Assembly: GCF_021560035.1 (NCBI RefSeq)
Contig: NZ_CP074373.1
Coordinates: 1-64,000 of the forward strand
Direction of reading: 5' to 3'
Origin: Virgibacillus sp. NKC19-16
GTDB lineage: Bacteria > Bacillota > Bacilli > Bacillales > Amphibacillaceae
Length of the DNA: 64,000 nucleotides
Shown piece by piece: positions 14,027-22,847 of this stretch (its first letter is position 1; each line of letters begins with the position of its first letter). The translations under genes were made by a program, and so were the position numbers. Below the pieces are notes generated by a model, which saw nothing but the letters and a program-made list of their open reading frames with translations, searched no databases and was not told the origin of the DNA.

Positions 14027-15361
14027 GTGAAACAGATAAAGAAAAATTTACTATTTTTAGTTGCAAGTTTTGTGTTGATAACGTCGGTAATTGTACAACC
14101 AATTTCTGCTCAAGCTGCAGATACATTGGATTTAGATGCTGAATCAGCTATTTTAGTTGACGCAGAGACAGGTAAAGTTTTATATGCAAAGGACCCGGAT
14201 GTAGCCTTGCCACCAGCCAGTATGACGAAAATGATGACAGAATATCTTGTGTTGGAAGCAATCGATGCCGGTGAAATTAGTTGGGATACAACAACCCAAA
14301 TCAGTGATTATGCGTACAGTATTTCTGCTAATCCATCATTTTCCGGCGTAGGATTAAGACAGGATCAGGACTATACGGTTCGTGAGTTATATGAAGCAAT
14401 GGCGATTTTTTCAGATAACGCGACAACAATTGCACTTGCTGAGTTAATAGCAGGAACGGAAACAGAATTTGTAGCATTAATGAATGAAAAAGCGGAAGAA
14501 TTAAATCTTCCTGAATATAAGTTTGTAAATTCAACCGGTCTTGATAATTCCTCTTTAGGTGATAATCGCCCTGAGGGAACAGGTGAGGATGAGACGAGTC
14601 TATTATCTGCTAAGTCAGCAGCCTTACTTGCCTATCATTTAGTGAATAATTACCCTGAGGCGCTTGAGATATCCAGTCAAACAGAGGTCGAATTTGAAGG
14701 GTATACATTGGAAAACTTAAACTGGATGCTTCCACATGACGCTACATTCCTGGAACAATTTTATTATGAAGGCATGGATGGGCTAAAAACTGGAAATACA
14801 GAGCTTGCGGGCTTTACGTTTACAGGAACTGCAGAACGTAATGGTAAACGATTGATTTCTGTCGTCATGAAAACAGATAGTAAAGAAGAGCGATTTAATG
14901 AAACAGAAAAGCTAATGGATTATGGCTTTGAACAATTTGAAACGATTGAATTATTCCCTGCAGGACATCAGGTAGAAAATGAGTCTAGTATTCCGGTTGC
15001 AAAAGGTAAAGAAGATACATTGGATGTTTCAATAGCTGAAAGCTTTACTGTTCCTGTTAAATCAGGTGAAGAGGAATTATATAGTGTAGAATATACGGTA
15101 GATGAAGATTATTTAAACGAAGATGGCGAGTTAATTGCGCCAATTGAAGAAGGAGAAAAAGTAGGAACAGCAGAACTTGTATACGATGGTGAAACGGACC
15201 ATGGCTACATTTTTGATGATAGTCGTAATACAGTTGATTTAGTAGCAAATGATTCCGTGGAAAAAAATAATTGGTTTATGCTTTCAATAGGCGCTGTTGG
15301 TGACTTTTTCGCTAACCTTTTCACTACATCTGTGGATTGGATTAAAGGGTTGTTTAGTTAA
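14027..15361 (+). CDS. dacA: D-alanyl-D-alanine carboxypeptidase (PBP5 type)
   Basis: DacA trims the terminal D-Ala from peptidoglycan stem peptides outside the membrane. It starts at GTG 14027 behind GGAGG. The protein has 444 residues with a signal peptide to about A31 (cleavage near AQA-AD). The penicillin-binding motifs are complete: SMTK at 65-68, SDN at 129-131 and KTG at 254-256. A beta-rich C-terminal domain follows and the last 25 residues form an amphipathic, membrane-seeking helix ([18 protein letters not shown]), as in PBP5. It lies between guaB and pdxS, as in B. subtilis, and the pdxS start follows within 20 bases. Confidence 0.96.
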   Translation: MKQIKKNLLFLVASFVLITSVIVQPISAQAADTLDLDAESAILVDAETGKVLYAKDPDVALPPASMTKMMTEYLVLEAIDAGEISWDTTTQISDYAYSISANPSFSGVGLRQDQDYTVRELYEAMAIFSDNATTIALAELIAGTETEFVALMNEKAEELNLPEYKFVNSTGLDNSSLGDNRPEGTGEDETSLLSAKSAALLAYHLVNNYPEALEISSQTEVEFEGYTLENLNWMLPHDATFLEQFYYEGMDGLKTGNTELAGFTFTGTAERNGKRLISVVMKTDSKEERFNETEKLMDYGFEQFETIELFPAGHQVENESSIPVAKGKEDTLDVSIAESFTVPVKSGEEELYSVEYTVDEDYLNEDGELIAPIEEGEKVGTAELVYDGETDHGYIFDDSRNTVDLVANDSVEKNNWFMLSIGAVGDFFANLFTTSVDWIKGLFS

Positions 15362-15380
15362 AATAAAGGGGGAAATGAAT

Positions 15381-16265
15381 ATGGCTAATACAGGTACAGA
15401 AAGAGTAAAACGCGGAATGGCAGAAATGCAAAAGGGCGGCGTTATTATGGACGTCGTCAATGCCAAGCAGGCAAAAATTGCTGAAGAAGCTGGGGCAGTT
15501 GCCGTTATGGCACTGGAACGTGTGCCATCTGATATTCGTGCAGCAGGTGGTGTTGCACGTATGGCTGACCCAACCATTACAGAAGAAGTGATGAATGCGG
15601 TATCCATTCCGGTTATGGCAAAGGGGCGTATTGGTCATATTGTGGAGGCACGTGTTTTAGAGGCAATGGGTGTTGATTATATTGATGAGAGTGAAGTATT
15701 GACACCAGCGGATGAAGTTTTCCATCTGAATAAATCTGATTATACAGTACCATTTGTCTGTGGTTGTCGTAATTTAGGGGAAGCCGCACGCCGTATTGGC
15801 GAAGGAGCTTCCATGCTTCGGACGAAGGGCGAGCCTGGTACCGGTAATATTGTGGAAGCGGTACGTCATATGCGGCAAGTGCAATCCGAGATTCGCAAAT
15901 TAACTGCAATGTCTAAGGACGAAGTGATGACTTTCGCAAAAGAAATCGGCGCACCATACGAGTTATTATTGGAAGTTCGCGAAGAAGGACGTCTTCCTGT
16001 TGTGAATTTTGCAGCAGGTGGTATTGCAACACCAAGTGATGCAGCGTTAATGATGGAATTAGGTGCTGACGGTGTATTTGTCGGATCCGGTATTTTTAAA
16101 TCCGATCATCCGGAAAAATTCGCCAAAGCCATAGTTGAAGCGACAACGCACTACAAGGATTATAAATTGATTAGTGAGCTTTCAAAAGGTCTTGGTACCG
16201 CAATGAAAGGTCTGGAAATGAGTACGATCGAGGGACATGATCGTATGCAGGATCGCAGCGAATAG
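15381..16265 (+). CDS. pdxS: Pyridoxal 5'-phosphate synthase, PdxS subunit
   Basis: PdxS condenses ribose 5-phosphate, glyceraldehyde 3-phosphate and ammonia to pyridoxal phosphate. The long open frame begins inside dacA, but AAAGGGGGA at 15366-15373 supports the start near 15375-15381; [20 protein letters not shown] at 15381 gives 294 residues, identical in length to B. subtilis. Lysines for imine formation lie in [20 protein letters not shown] and in [12 protein letters not shown]; the phosphate-binding [19 protein letters not shown] is intact. pdxT follows after 14 bases and supplies ammonia. Confidence 0.98.
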   Translation: MANTGTERVKRGMAEMQKGGVIMDVVNAKQAKIAEEAGAVAVMALERVPSDIRAAGGVARMADPTITEEVMNAVSIPVMAKGRIGHIVEARVLEAMGVDYIDESEVLTPADEVFHLNKSDYTVPFVCGCRNLGEAARRIGEGASMLRTKGEPGTGNIVEAVRHMRQVQSEIRKLTAMSKDEVMTFAKEIGAPYELLLEVREEGRLPVVNFAAGGIATPSDAALMMELGADGVFVGSGIFKSDHPEKFAKAIVEATTHYKDYKLISELSKGLGTAMKGLEMSTIEGHDRMQDRSE

Positions 16266-16279
16266 AAAGAAGGAATAGT

Positions 16280-16870
16280 ATGGTAACAATTGGTGTACTT
16301 TCCCTGCAGGGTGCAGTTCGTGAACATATTCGGTCGATTGAAGCTTGTGGAGCCAAAGCCATGGAGATAAAGCGCAAGGAACAACTTGAGGACATTGATG
16401 GATTGATTTTGCCAGGCGGTGAAAGCACAACGATGCGCCGTTTAATTGATAGCTATGGTTTTCAAGCAGCGATTCTAGAATTTGGCAAGCAGGGAAAGCC
16501 TGTATTTGGTACCTGTGCTGGTCTGATTTTAATGGGAAGTGAAATTGAAGGCCAGGAGGACGCGCATTTAAGCTTAATGGATATAAAGGTTGCTCGGAAT
16601 GCATTCGGGCGCCAAGTGGCAAGCTTTGAAGCTGAGCTTGAGATTGCAGGTGTTGCGGATGATTTTAATGCTATATTTATTCGCGCTCCCTATGTTACGG
16701 AAATTGGCCCTGAAGCAGAAATTCTTGCAACTTACGCGGGACAGATTGTGGCAGTGAAACAGGGACATTACATTTGTACAGCATTCCATCCGGAGTTGAC
16801 AGATGATAATCGTTTTATTGCATATTTTGTGGATATGGTGGAAGAATCTATACAAACACTTGCATCTTAA
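16280..16870 (+). CDS. pdxT: Pyridoxal 5'-phosphate synthase, glutaminase PdxT
   Basis: PdxT is the class I glutaminase partner of PdxS and passes ammonia to it. The 196 residues match the family. GGEST at 46-50 binds glutamine, the nucleophile is C79 in FGTCAGL, and the His/Glu of the triad lie in AFHPELTDD near 171-173. It starts at ATG 16280 behind AGAAGGA and is the second gene of the pdxS-pdxT operon. A T-box leader begins immediately downstream. Confidence 0.97.
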   Translation: MVTIGVLSLQGAVREHIRSIEACGAKAMEIKRKEQLEDIDGLILPGGESTTMRRLIDSYGFQAAILEFGKQGKPVFGTCAGLILMGSEIEGQEDAHLSLMDIKVARNAFGRQVASFEAELEIAGVADDFNAIFIRAPYVTEIGPEAEILATYAGQIVAVKQGHYICTAFHPELTDDNRFIAYFVDMVEESIQTLAS

Positions 16871-16899
16871 GAAAAAATTGACTATGATATAACATAATA

Positions 16900-17165
16900 T
16901 AAGTTCTTTAAAAGTGCTGATAGGAACGAGTAACAGTATATCTTTCTCTAGAGAATCGATGGTTGGTGGAAATCGATGTAAGTATACTGCGAATCCATCC
17001 TTGAACTGGTTTATGAAAAATGGCTTGTTTGCGTCTGCATCGGCCACCCTAAGTAAACCCGGTTACGTACCGTTACACACGAGAGCCGGAAGAGTACATC
17101 TCTTCAACAAGGGTGGCAACGCGGGTATGAGACTCCCGTCCCTATTTTTAGGGGCGGGAGTCTTT
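16900..17165 (+). promoter_or_regulatory. T-box leader controlling serS (serine specifier UCC)
   Basis: A transcribed leader that senses uncharged tRNA-Ser and controls readthrough into serS. Stem I spans about 16920-17010, with AGTA near 16981 and GCGAATCC; the GAA-TCC-A arrangement puts the specifier codon TCC at 16994-16996, a serine codon. The T-box bulge sequence AAGGGTGGCAACGCGGG lies at 17109-17125. It is followed by the competing terminator GACTCCCGTCCCTA/TAGGGGCGGGAGTC at 17131-17162, then TTTT. The order and the downstream gene agree. A repeat hairpin follows before the serS ribosome site. Confidence 0.93.
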
Positions 17166-17180
17166 TGTATTTTATTAGGG

Positions 17181-17233
17181 GGGGTCTGTCCTCCCACTAC
17201 GCTAATGCGTTAATCTAACGAGGGACAGACCCC
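17181..17233. repeat. GGTCTGTCC-family hairpin in the serS leader
   Basis: GGGGTCTGTCC (17181-17191) pairs with GGACAGACCCC (17223-17233). It is the first of three related hairpins. It lies after the T-box terminator and only about 5 bases before the serS Shine-Dalgarno (AGGAGG at 17239-17244). Confidence 0.75.
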
Positions 17234-17252
17234 TTAACAGGAGGCAGTTAAC

Positions 17253-18527
17253 ATGTTGGATATGAAATTTTTGCGGAATAATTTTGAAGATGTAAAGGAA
17301 AAGCTTTCCCGCCGAGGTGAGGATTTATCTGCATTGGATAAGTTTGGGGAACTTGATGAAAATCGTCGCGGGTTAATTGCTGAAACAGAAAAACTAAAAG
17401 CAAGACGTAACGAAGCGTCTAAGCAGATTTCAGCTTTAAAAAAAGAGAAAAAGGATGCAGAACCGGCGATCAAGGAAATGCGTGAGGTTGGCGAGCAAAT
17501 TTCCACGCTTGATAAAGATCTGAAGGAAGTTGAAGAACAATTAGATTCTATCATGCTTTCCATCCCTAATATTCCACATGCAAGTGTACCGATTGGAGAG
17601 GATGAGGACGACAATATAGAGGTGCGTACATGGGGAGACCATCCGGCGTTATCTTTTGAGAAACAGGCTCATTGGGATATTGCGACAAATTTGGATATAT
17701 TGGATTTTGAAGCAGCTGCGAAAGTTACGGGGAGCCGATTTGTTTTTTATAAAGGGCTTGGTGCAAGACTGGAGCGTGCGCTTTTAAATTTCATGATGGA
17801 CCTGCATGCAGATGAACATGGATACGTGGAAATGCTGCCACCATATATGGTAAACCGCGCAAGCTTGACAGGTACCGGTCAACTGCCAAAATTTGAAGAA
17901 GATGCCTTTCATATTGCGGATTGGGATTACTTTTTAGTCCCAACAGCAGAGGTTCCTGTAACGAATTATCATCGTGAGGAAATTTTATCCTCAGATTCCT
18001 TGCCGAAGAAGTATGTCGCGTTCAGTACAAACTTTCGTTCAGAAGCGGGATCTGCCGGCCGTGATACTCGAGGGTTAATCCGTCAGCATCAATTTAATAA
18101 GGTCGAGCTAGTCCATTTTACAAAACCTGAGGATTCTTATGAAACATTAGAGACGCTAACCGGGAATGCGGAAAAAGTATTGCAGCTGTTGAATCTGCCA
18201 TACCGCGTGATGAGCATGTGTACAGGGGATTTAGGATTTACCGCAGCGAAAAAATACGATATTGAAGTATGGATCCCTAGCCAGGATACGTACCGTGAAA
18301 TTTCTTCCTGCTCTAATTTTGAAGCTTTCCAAGCAAGACGTGCAGGCATCCGTTTCCGAAGAGATACAAAAGGAAAACCGGAATTTGTGCATACACTTAA
18401 TGGATCCGGACTTGCCATCGGTCGCACCGTTGCAGCTATCTTGGAAAATTACCAGCAGGAAGATGGGTCTGTGGTAGTTCCTGAGGTGTTGCGTGGTTAT
18501 ATGGGCGGGAAGGATGTAATAAGATAA
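17253..18527 (+). CDS. serS: Seryl-tRNA synthetase
   Basis: SerS charges tRNA-Ser and tRNA-Sec types with serine. The 424-residue protein has the family's N-terminal antiparallel coiled-coil arm (about 25-105, charged heptads) that grips the long variable arm of tRNA-Ser. A class II core follows, with motif 2 [21 protein letters not shown] and motif 3 [18 protein letters not shown]. The start is ATG 17253 behind AGGAGG. Expression is very likely controlled by the T-box leader upstream with specifier UCC. A tRNA-Ser gene lies about 1.8 kb downstream. Confidence 0.98.
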   Translation: MLDMKFLRNNFEDVKEKLSRRGEDLSALDKFGELDENRRGLIAETEKLKARRNEASKQISALKKEKKDAEPAIKEMREVGEQISTLDKDLKEVEEQLDSIMLSIPNIPHASVPIGEDEDDNIEVRTWGDHPALSFEKQAHWDIATNLDILDFEAAAKVTGSRFVFYKGLGARLERALLNFMMDLHADEHGYVEMLPPYMVNRASLTGTGQLPKFEEDAFHIADWDYFLVPTAEVPVTNYHREEILSSDSLPKKYVAFSTNFRSEAGSAGRDTRGLIRQHQFNKVELVHFTKPEDSYETLETLTGNAEKVLQLLNLPYRVMSMCTGDLGFTAAKKYDIEVWIPSQDTYREISSCSNFEAFQARRAGIRFRRDTKGKPEFVHTLNGSGLAIGRTVAAILENYQQEDGSVVVPEVLRGYMGGKDVIR

Positions 18528-18530
18528 GGA

Positions 18531-18580
18531 GGGGTCTGTTCCTCGCTACTAACGTGCAAAAGTAGTGAGGGACAGACCTC
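18531..18580. repeat. GGTCTGTCC-family hairpin after serS
   Basis: GGTCTGTTCCTCGCTACT (18533-18550) and AGTAGTGAGGGACAGACC (18561-18578) form an 18-bp stem with two non-Watson-Crick positions. It lies just past the serS stop and may act as its terminator, though no T run follows. Confidence 0.75.
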
Positions 18581-18601
18581 ATATTAGATGAGGAGGATAT
18601 T

Positions 18602-18790
18602 TTAACCTTTCTCTTTATTAACAGTAAGCTTTAGTTGTCTAACTTCATCGATTGAAAGATTTGTATACTTGGATATAAACTCTTCACTCACTCCATCCGT
18701 AAGCATTATTTTGACTATTTTAACCGCCTGCTTAATCTTAAATAGATCCCCTCGGAATGGGAAAAATATAAATTTAAATATTTGTAGAAT
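18602..18790 (-). pseudogene. C-terminal remnant, Rpn-type (PD-D/E-XK transposase-like) protein
   Basis: On the minus strand an open stretch ends at a TAA at 18602-18604 and reads LFKIKQAVKIVKIMLTDGVS, then EEFISKYTNLSIDEVRQLK. The pattern 'G-x-S-x-E-x-I-x-x-x-T-x-L-S-x-x-E-V-x-x-L' is the usual C-terminal tail of Rpn/COG5464-type proteins. No start codon, ribosome site or catalytic domain precedes it, so it is a fragment if real. It occupies the 18581-18856 gap. Assignment rests on the tail alone. Confidence 0.35.
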
Positions 18791-18856
18791 AAATTTATGG
18801 TTTTTCCAGTAATATGATCAGGAATATTAGTGTATATAGTAGAAAGAAGGCTAAAA

Positions 18857-20170
18857 ATGAATCATGCCACATTTTGGTTTCGTGTTCGGGATAGCCTTTG
18901 GTTTCTCCCACTTGTTTATGGAATATGTTCTATAATCGCAGTGGGCGTAGTTACAGCCATTGATAGTTGGTTAGTCCCTCAAGTATCAGATAGCATCCCG
19001 AACATTTTCCTTACAGGTCAGAGTATAGCTAAGAACCTTTATGCTGCTTTAATTACAGCCACGTTGACGATGACAACGATAAGCTTTTCAACCATTATGG
19101 TCGTATTAACGACATATTCATCGCAGTTTTCACCTCGTGCCCTGCAGGACTTTATGCGGAGTAAAATTACGCAGCACGTGCTAGGTGTTTACACATTTGG
19201 TTTCATCTTTGTTCTAATTAACTTATGGTTATTAACAGATAATAATCAAAAAGAGTTGCTGAGTCCCTTTTTCACTGTAATTATTGCAATTACTTCGCTG
19301 GGTTTTTTTATCCTTTTCATTCATTATGCGGCTCATTGGGTGCAAGTGAATTTCTTAATTGGGACGATTCGTAATGATACGTCGAAAATAATTAGAGAAG
19401 CTTTTGCAGAAAGAGCGTATGGAGAACATCAACATTGGGACCATTCGCAAATTGAAAGCATCAGGGAAGAAGACAGACAAACGATTTATGCAAGCCGCTC
19501 TGGCTACATTCAAAAGATAGACTATAATTATTTAATTAACTGGGCCACTACAAATCATTTGGTTTTAGAAGCTAATTTCCAAGTTGGAGATTATGTGCCT
19601 AAAGGGATGCCAGTCTTTTACTTTTGGGCATTTAGCGACATAAACTATGAGGTAAAGGAACATGATCAGTTTTTAGCTATTGGAGATGAACGTACAGATC
19701 TTCAGGATATTGAGTTTTCCATGGAAAAGCTAGTGGAAATTGCCGTAAAAGCTTTATCAACTAGTATGAACGATCCAAACACGGCAATAAATAGTATCAA
19801 TCGGATTGGTGGGTTGCTAACCGAACTAGCTGGGAACTATCGCCCGGTCACGTATTACTCCGATAATGATGGGCAATTACGACTGATTATGGAACAAAAG
19901 AGTTTCCGAGATTATCTATATAAAAGTTTTTACCAAATAAAACATTATGGGAAAGATGATATTTCGGTTGTATATAGTATTGTGGAGGCATTGTATAAGC
20001 TAGCTATTGTCACTGATAATGATTCACTTAAAATGGAAGTATGGAACTTTAATAACTATATTTTAGAAAGTGTAGAGGTGAGTAAACTCTCTTCAATGGA
20101 TTACCAATACCTTAAAGAATTAATGAAAAAATTCGCCGATTTATGTGGAGAAGAATTGAATTGGGAATAA
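18857..20170 (+). CDS. DUF2254-family membrane protein
   Basis: A 437-residue integral membrane protein of the DUF2254 family; its function is unknown. Four hydrophobic segments lie within the first 170 residues (WFLPLVYGICSIIAVGVV; a second near 63-87; the third and fourth near 108-165). A soluble C-terminal domain follows, with the family's conserved GYIQKIDYNYLINWA and ALSTSMNDPNTAINSINRIG segments. The frame is open from 18830, but ATG 18857 (MNHATFWFRVRDSLWF) is preceded by AGAAAGAAGG and fits the family start. It stands alone between repeat hairpins. Confidence 0.85.
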   Translation: MNHATFWFRVRDSLWFLPLVYGICSIIAVGVVTAIDSWLVPQVSDSIPNIFLTGQSIAKNLYAALITATLTMTTISFSTIMVVLTTYSSQFSPRALQDFMRSKITQHVLGVYTFGFIFVLINLWLLTDNNQKELLSPFFTVIIAITSLGFFILFIHYAAHWVQVNFLIGTIRNDTSKIIREAFAERAYGEHQHWDHSQIESIREEDRQTIYASRSGYIQKIDYNYLINWATTNHLVLEANFQVGDYVPKGMPVFYFWAFSDINYEVKEHDQFLAIGDERTDLQDIEFSMEKLVEIAVKALSTSMNDPNTAINSINRIGGLLTELAGNYRPVTYYSDNDGQLRLIMEQKSFRDYLYKSFYQIKHYGKDDISVVYSIVEALYKLAIVTDNDSLKMEVWNFNNYILESVEVSKLSSMDYQYLKELMKKFADLCGEELNWE

Positions 20171-20180
20171 TTTTATAAGT

Positions 20181-20218
20181 GGTCTGTCCCTCGCTGCCTT
20201 AATACAGAGGGAAGACCC
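20181..20218. repeat. GGTCTGTCC-family hairpin, degenerate copy
   Basis: GGTCTGTCCCTC and GAGGGAAGACC form an imperfect stem just downstream of the DUF2254 gene. It is the third member of the family found at 17181 and 18531. Confidence 0.65.
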
Positions 20219-20273
20219 TATACACTTCTTTTTAAGGTGAAAAAAAACCTCTAAAAAAATAAGGCGAAAATAA

Positions 20274-20302
20274 TTGACAACAAAAACAAGGCATGATATA
20301 TT
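20274..20302 (+). promoter_or_regulatory. Sigma-A promoter of tRNA-Ser
   Basis: TTGACA at 20274-20279 and TATATT at 20297-20302, 17 bases apart, lie 15 bases before the tRNA. Confidence 0.85.
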
Positions 20303-20317
20303 AATTCTTGTCGTCAC

Positions 20318-20410
20318 GGAGGTATACCCAAGTTCGGCTGAAGGGATCGGTCTTGAAAACCGACAGGCGGGTCAAACCGCGCGGGGGTTCGAATCCCTCT
20401 ACCTCCTCCA
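20318..20410 (+). tRNA. tRNA-Ser (anticodon TGA)
   Basis: A class II tRNA with a long variable arm. The acceptor strands GGAGGTA and TACCTCC pair; the anticodon stem TCGGT/ACCGA encloses CTTGAAA, with TGA at 20354-20356. The T-arm has GGTTCGAATCC, and CCA is encoded at 20408-20410. The discriminator base is T, where G is usual for serine tRNAs in Bacillus. The position downstream of serS matches trnSL-Ser of B. subtilis. Confidence 0.97.
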
Positions 20411-20443
20411 TTTTATTAATTAGCGCATAACAATTGGAGATAA

Positions 20444-20472
20444 AAAACCGCTACATTGTAGCGGTTTTTTCT
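20444..20472 (+). terminator. Terminator after tRNA-Ser
   Basis: AACCGCTAC and GTAGCGGTT form a tight stem with a short loop, followed by TTTTTT. Confidence 0.88.
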
Positions 20473-20578
20473 ATATACAATCACGTGCTTAATTATTGTA
20501 ATAAAGGCTCTTTTATAGCATACTTATGTAAATTATTAATATGAACGGACTATTTTTTGGCAAAAAGGTGGATATCAA

Positions 20579-21391
20579 ATGAATAAGAAAATTGCTTTTA
20601 TCGGTGCAGGATCGATGGCTGAAGCTATTATTTCCGGAATCGTAAAGGCCGAGATACTAGATAAGGAACAAATTATTGTTACAAATAAACAAAATCAGAA
20701 GCGTGTAGAACAGCTTCAACAGAAATATGAAATTAGGAGTATGATGGATAAAGAGAAGGTAGCGTATGAAGCGGATATTATCATCCTTGCTACCAAACCA
20801 CATGATCTAAAAAACGCGGTTGACTCCATTAAAGCATATATCAAACCAACGCAATTGATTATCTCTGTCATTGCCGGAGTTTCCACAGATCATATTTCCG
20901 ATTTAATCGAAAGTGATTCCCCGGTGGTGCGTACCATGCCAAATACCTCTGCTACCATTGGCCATTCTGCAACAGCTATTTCGAAAGGAAAATTTGCTAC
21001 GGATGAACATCTGCAACAAGCAGAGGAACTTTTTCAAACCATTGGCACGGCAACCATTGTCGATGAAATTGACATGCATACGGTAACAGGCATCTCTGGT
21101 AGCGGCCCTGCATATATTTATTATTTAGTTGAAGCAATGGAAAAAGCAGCTGTTGAAGCGGGACTGGATCCAGACGTCGCTCGCACGCTTGTGATCCAAA
21201 CTGTCGTTGGCGCGGGTGAAATGCTCCAACATTCCGGTGAGTCGGCTTCCACCTTACGAGACAAAATAACCAGCCCGGCAGGAACAACAGCCGCTGGCAT
21301 CGAAGCTTTAGATCAGTACAATTTTGAAGAAACCATTAAACAATGCGTAAGAAGTGCAAGAGCTCGCTCGATTGAGTTGGGAGGAGAATGA
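20579..21391 (+). CDS. proC: Pyrroline-5-carboxylate reductase
   Basis: Reduces pyrroline-5-carboxylate to proline with NAD(P)H, the last step of proline synthesis and relevant to osmoprotection. The 270 residues are of normal length. The N-terminal Rossmann motif reads IGAGSMAEAI, and the C-terminal dimer domain carries the family signature GSGPAYIYYLVEAMEKAAVEAGL and SPAGTTAAGIEAL. It starts at ATG 20579 behind AAGGTGG. B. subtilis has several paralogues (proI, proG, proH); this could be any of them by name. It is not part of the conserved origin-proximal order, so it was probably inserted here. Confidence 0.93.
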   Translation: MNKKIAFIGAGSMAEAIISGIVKAEILDKEQIIVTNKQNQKRVEQLQQKYEIRSMMDKEKVAYEADIIILATKPHDLKNAVDSIKAYIKPTQLIISVIAGVSTDHISDLIESDSPVVRTMPNTSATIGHSATAISKGKFATDEHLQQAEELFQTIGTATIVDEIDMHTVTGISGSGPAYIYYLVEAMEKAAVEAGLDPDVARTLVIQTVVGAGEMLQHSGESASTLRDKITSPAGTTAAGIEALDQYNFEETIKQCVRSARARSIELGGE

Positions 21392-21619
21392 AAAAGGAAA
21401 GGTTTCTATATGTCGTCATGTGTTCGTTGTTCTAAGCAGTAGGTTTATAAGGCTACATTGAAGCGGTCCTTTTGTGTGAGGGTGATTTATCCCTACTGTG
21501 AGGAAGTTAATTTTCAATCTAGTAAGGGGATAAAGAAAAGCATATTTTTAGTGTTTTACTATCACCATTATTTATTATTTTGGGGATGTTTCCGAAGGCA
21601 TTTACCAAAGGGGATAAAA

Positions 21620-21928
21620 ATGATTGGAACAATTATAATGATTTGTTTATTTATCGTATTGGGAATTATATTTTCTATTGGAAAAGGCTACTTCCTAATA
21701 GCAGGTTTTAACACATTGCCTAAAGAAGAAAAAGAAAAATATGATATGGTCGCTTTGTGTAAGTTTATGGGAAAAATGATGTTTGCTCTATCATTTAGTA
21801 TGGTACTTTGGGTACTTAGTGAAGGACTTGAAATCAGTTGGTTGTTCATCGTTGGTCTCGTATTATTTATAAGCATAGTTGTATTTATGCTTGTTTATGT
21901 GAATACAAGAGAGAGATTTAAGAAATAG
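21620..21928 (+). CDS. DUF3784-family small membrane protein
   Basis: A 102-residue protein with three hydrophobic segments (IIMICLFIVLGIIFSIGKG, MMFALSFSMVLWVLS, WLFIVGLVLFISIVVFMLVY) and the family's short cytoplasmic motif AGFNTLPKEEKEKYD between the first two. The frame is open from 21458, but AAAGGGGA at 21607-21614 points to ATG 21620. Function is unknown; DUF3784 proteins are often found beside peptide or stress operons. It is convergent with the AT-rich secretion cassette that follows. Confidence 0.78.
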   Translation: MIGTIIMICLFIVLGIIFSIGKGYFLIAGFNTLPKEEKEKYDMVALCKFMGKMMFALSFSMVLWVLSEGLEISWLFIVGLVLFISIVVFMLVYVNTRERFKK

Positions 21929-22059
21929 TGTATGACAGGTTTTAATGAATAAACCCAATATTTCAGAGTGATAAGCCAGTTTGTGCTATATTTGAGTTTA
22001 TGCCACAAAAATAATACTCATCTAATCATTCTTCCCAGTCCCTCACCTCACAATCTCCC

Positions 22060-22123
22060 GACTTTTGCAGTTAAATAGAAACAAAAACAGCCAAGATCCA
22101 TGTGACTACTGGACGCTTGGCTG
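22060..22123 (-). terminator. Repeat-borne terminator of the secretion cassette (copy A)
   Basis: Read on the minus strand, CAGCCAAGCGTCCA and TGGATCTTGGCTG form a stem followed by TTTTTGTTT, downstream of the last cassette gene. The 64-bp stretch matches 25805-25868 at about 53 positions, including sequence beyond the hairpin (GACTTTTGCAGTTAAA). Confidence 0.75.
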
Positions 22124-22214
22124 GCTTCTTAATACTCGAAAACTTTTTACTGTCAAGTATATACATAGTGTTGAGTAATTAAGCCTGCCCTTGGACAGTC
22201 CCTGTATGTGCGCA

Positions 22215-22490
22215 TCATTTTTGATGTTTATTTCGGTTGAATAAAGCCTGAAATAGAAAGTAAATGATCACACCAATAAGAAAAGAGAACAGGAGGCCTA
22301 AAAAATTTGCGCTTGAAGAAAAGTTAGTTCCTTGGATTTCTATAACATAGAGATTATAACCTAAAAAACTAGGATCTTGTTTAAAATCTGTATATCCTAA
22401 TAAAAGCATTACAATAGGTGCAGATAAGATAACTAAAATAAAAAGAAACATAAAAGATAAACCATTAAAAACGCTTTTCAGGTATTTCAT
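22215..22490 (-). CDS. Small membrane protein of secretion cassette (putative immunity)
   Basis: A 91-residue protein I do not recognise. Two hydrophobic segments, roughly 10-32 (LSFMFLFILVILSAPIVMLL) and 63-83 (FLGLLFSFLIGVIIYFLFQ), flank a polar loop, and the C-terminus is basic. Its ATG overlaps the stop of the preceding protease frame as ATGA, so it is translationally coupled to it. GGAGTC precedes the start. As last gene of a peptide-export operon it could give self-immunity; that is an inference from position, size and topology only. Confidence 0.6.
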   Translation of the reverse strand: MKYLKSVFNGLSFMFLFILVILSAPIVMLLLGYTDFKQDPSFLGYNLYVIEIQGTNFSSSANFLGLLFSFLIGVIIYFLFQALFNRNKHQK

Positions 22491-22847
22491 TGTTTAGACT
22501 CCTTTATTTTTTTAAAATTGTTGACAAAATTTTTACCGTCTGGAAGTGATGGGTGTAAAAATAAAATATTAAAAAGGGATAACAAAAATAGAACTGATAC
22601 ATAATTTGATTCAATTAAGCAAAACTGATATAATAATCGGAAATATCGGTCCAAACACTGCAATAATAGCATTCTTAAGGGGGTTTTTAAATTTTTTATG
22701 ATTAATACTAATAGATTTTGCAGATACAGAAATTCTGAAATCGAAAATCAGTCTCTTTTCAGAAATATTGCAGAACATAACCGCGATAATATGACCCAAC
22801 TCATGCAAAATTATTATAGAAATGAGTGATGAAAAATAAAGAATCAT
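22487..22847 (-). pseudogene. Mini site-2 protease (M50), frameshifted
   Basis: The ATG at 22847 overlaps the permease stop (ATGA). The first frame encodes 78 residues with the M50 zinc motif HELGH at 15-19 in a membrane segment and then FGPIFPIIISVLLN before a TGA at 22611. The next frame continues SNYVSVLFLLSLFNILFLH and PSLPDGK, which is the second S2P motif (N...P...DG), and ends in ATGA overlap with the next gene. Removing one base of the AAAA run at 22621-22624 (TTTT on the coding strand) joins the two into a ~120-residue protease. So the gene is inactivated, phase-variable, or the base call is wrong. Relatives with this neighbourhood process exported peptides (for example YydH). Confidence 0.7.
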
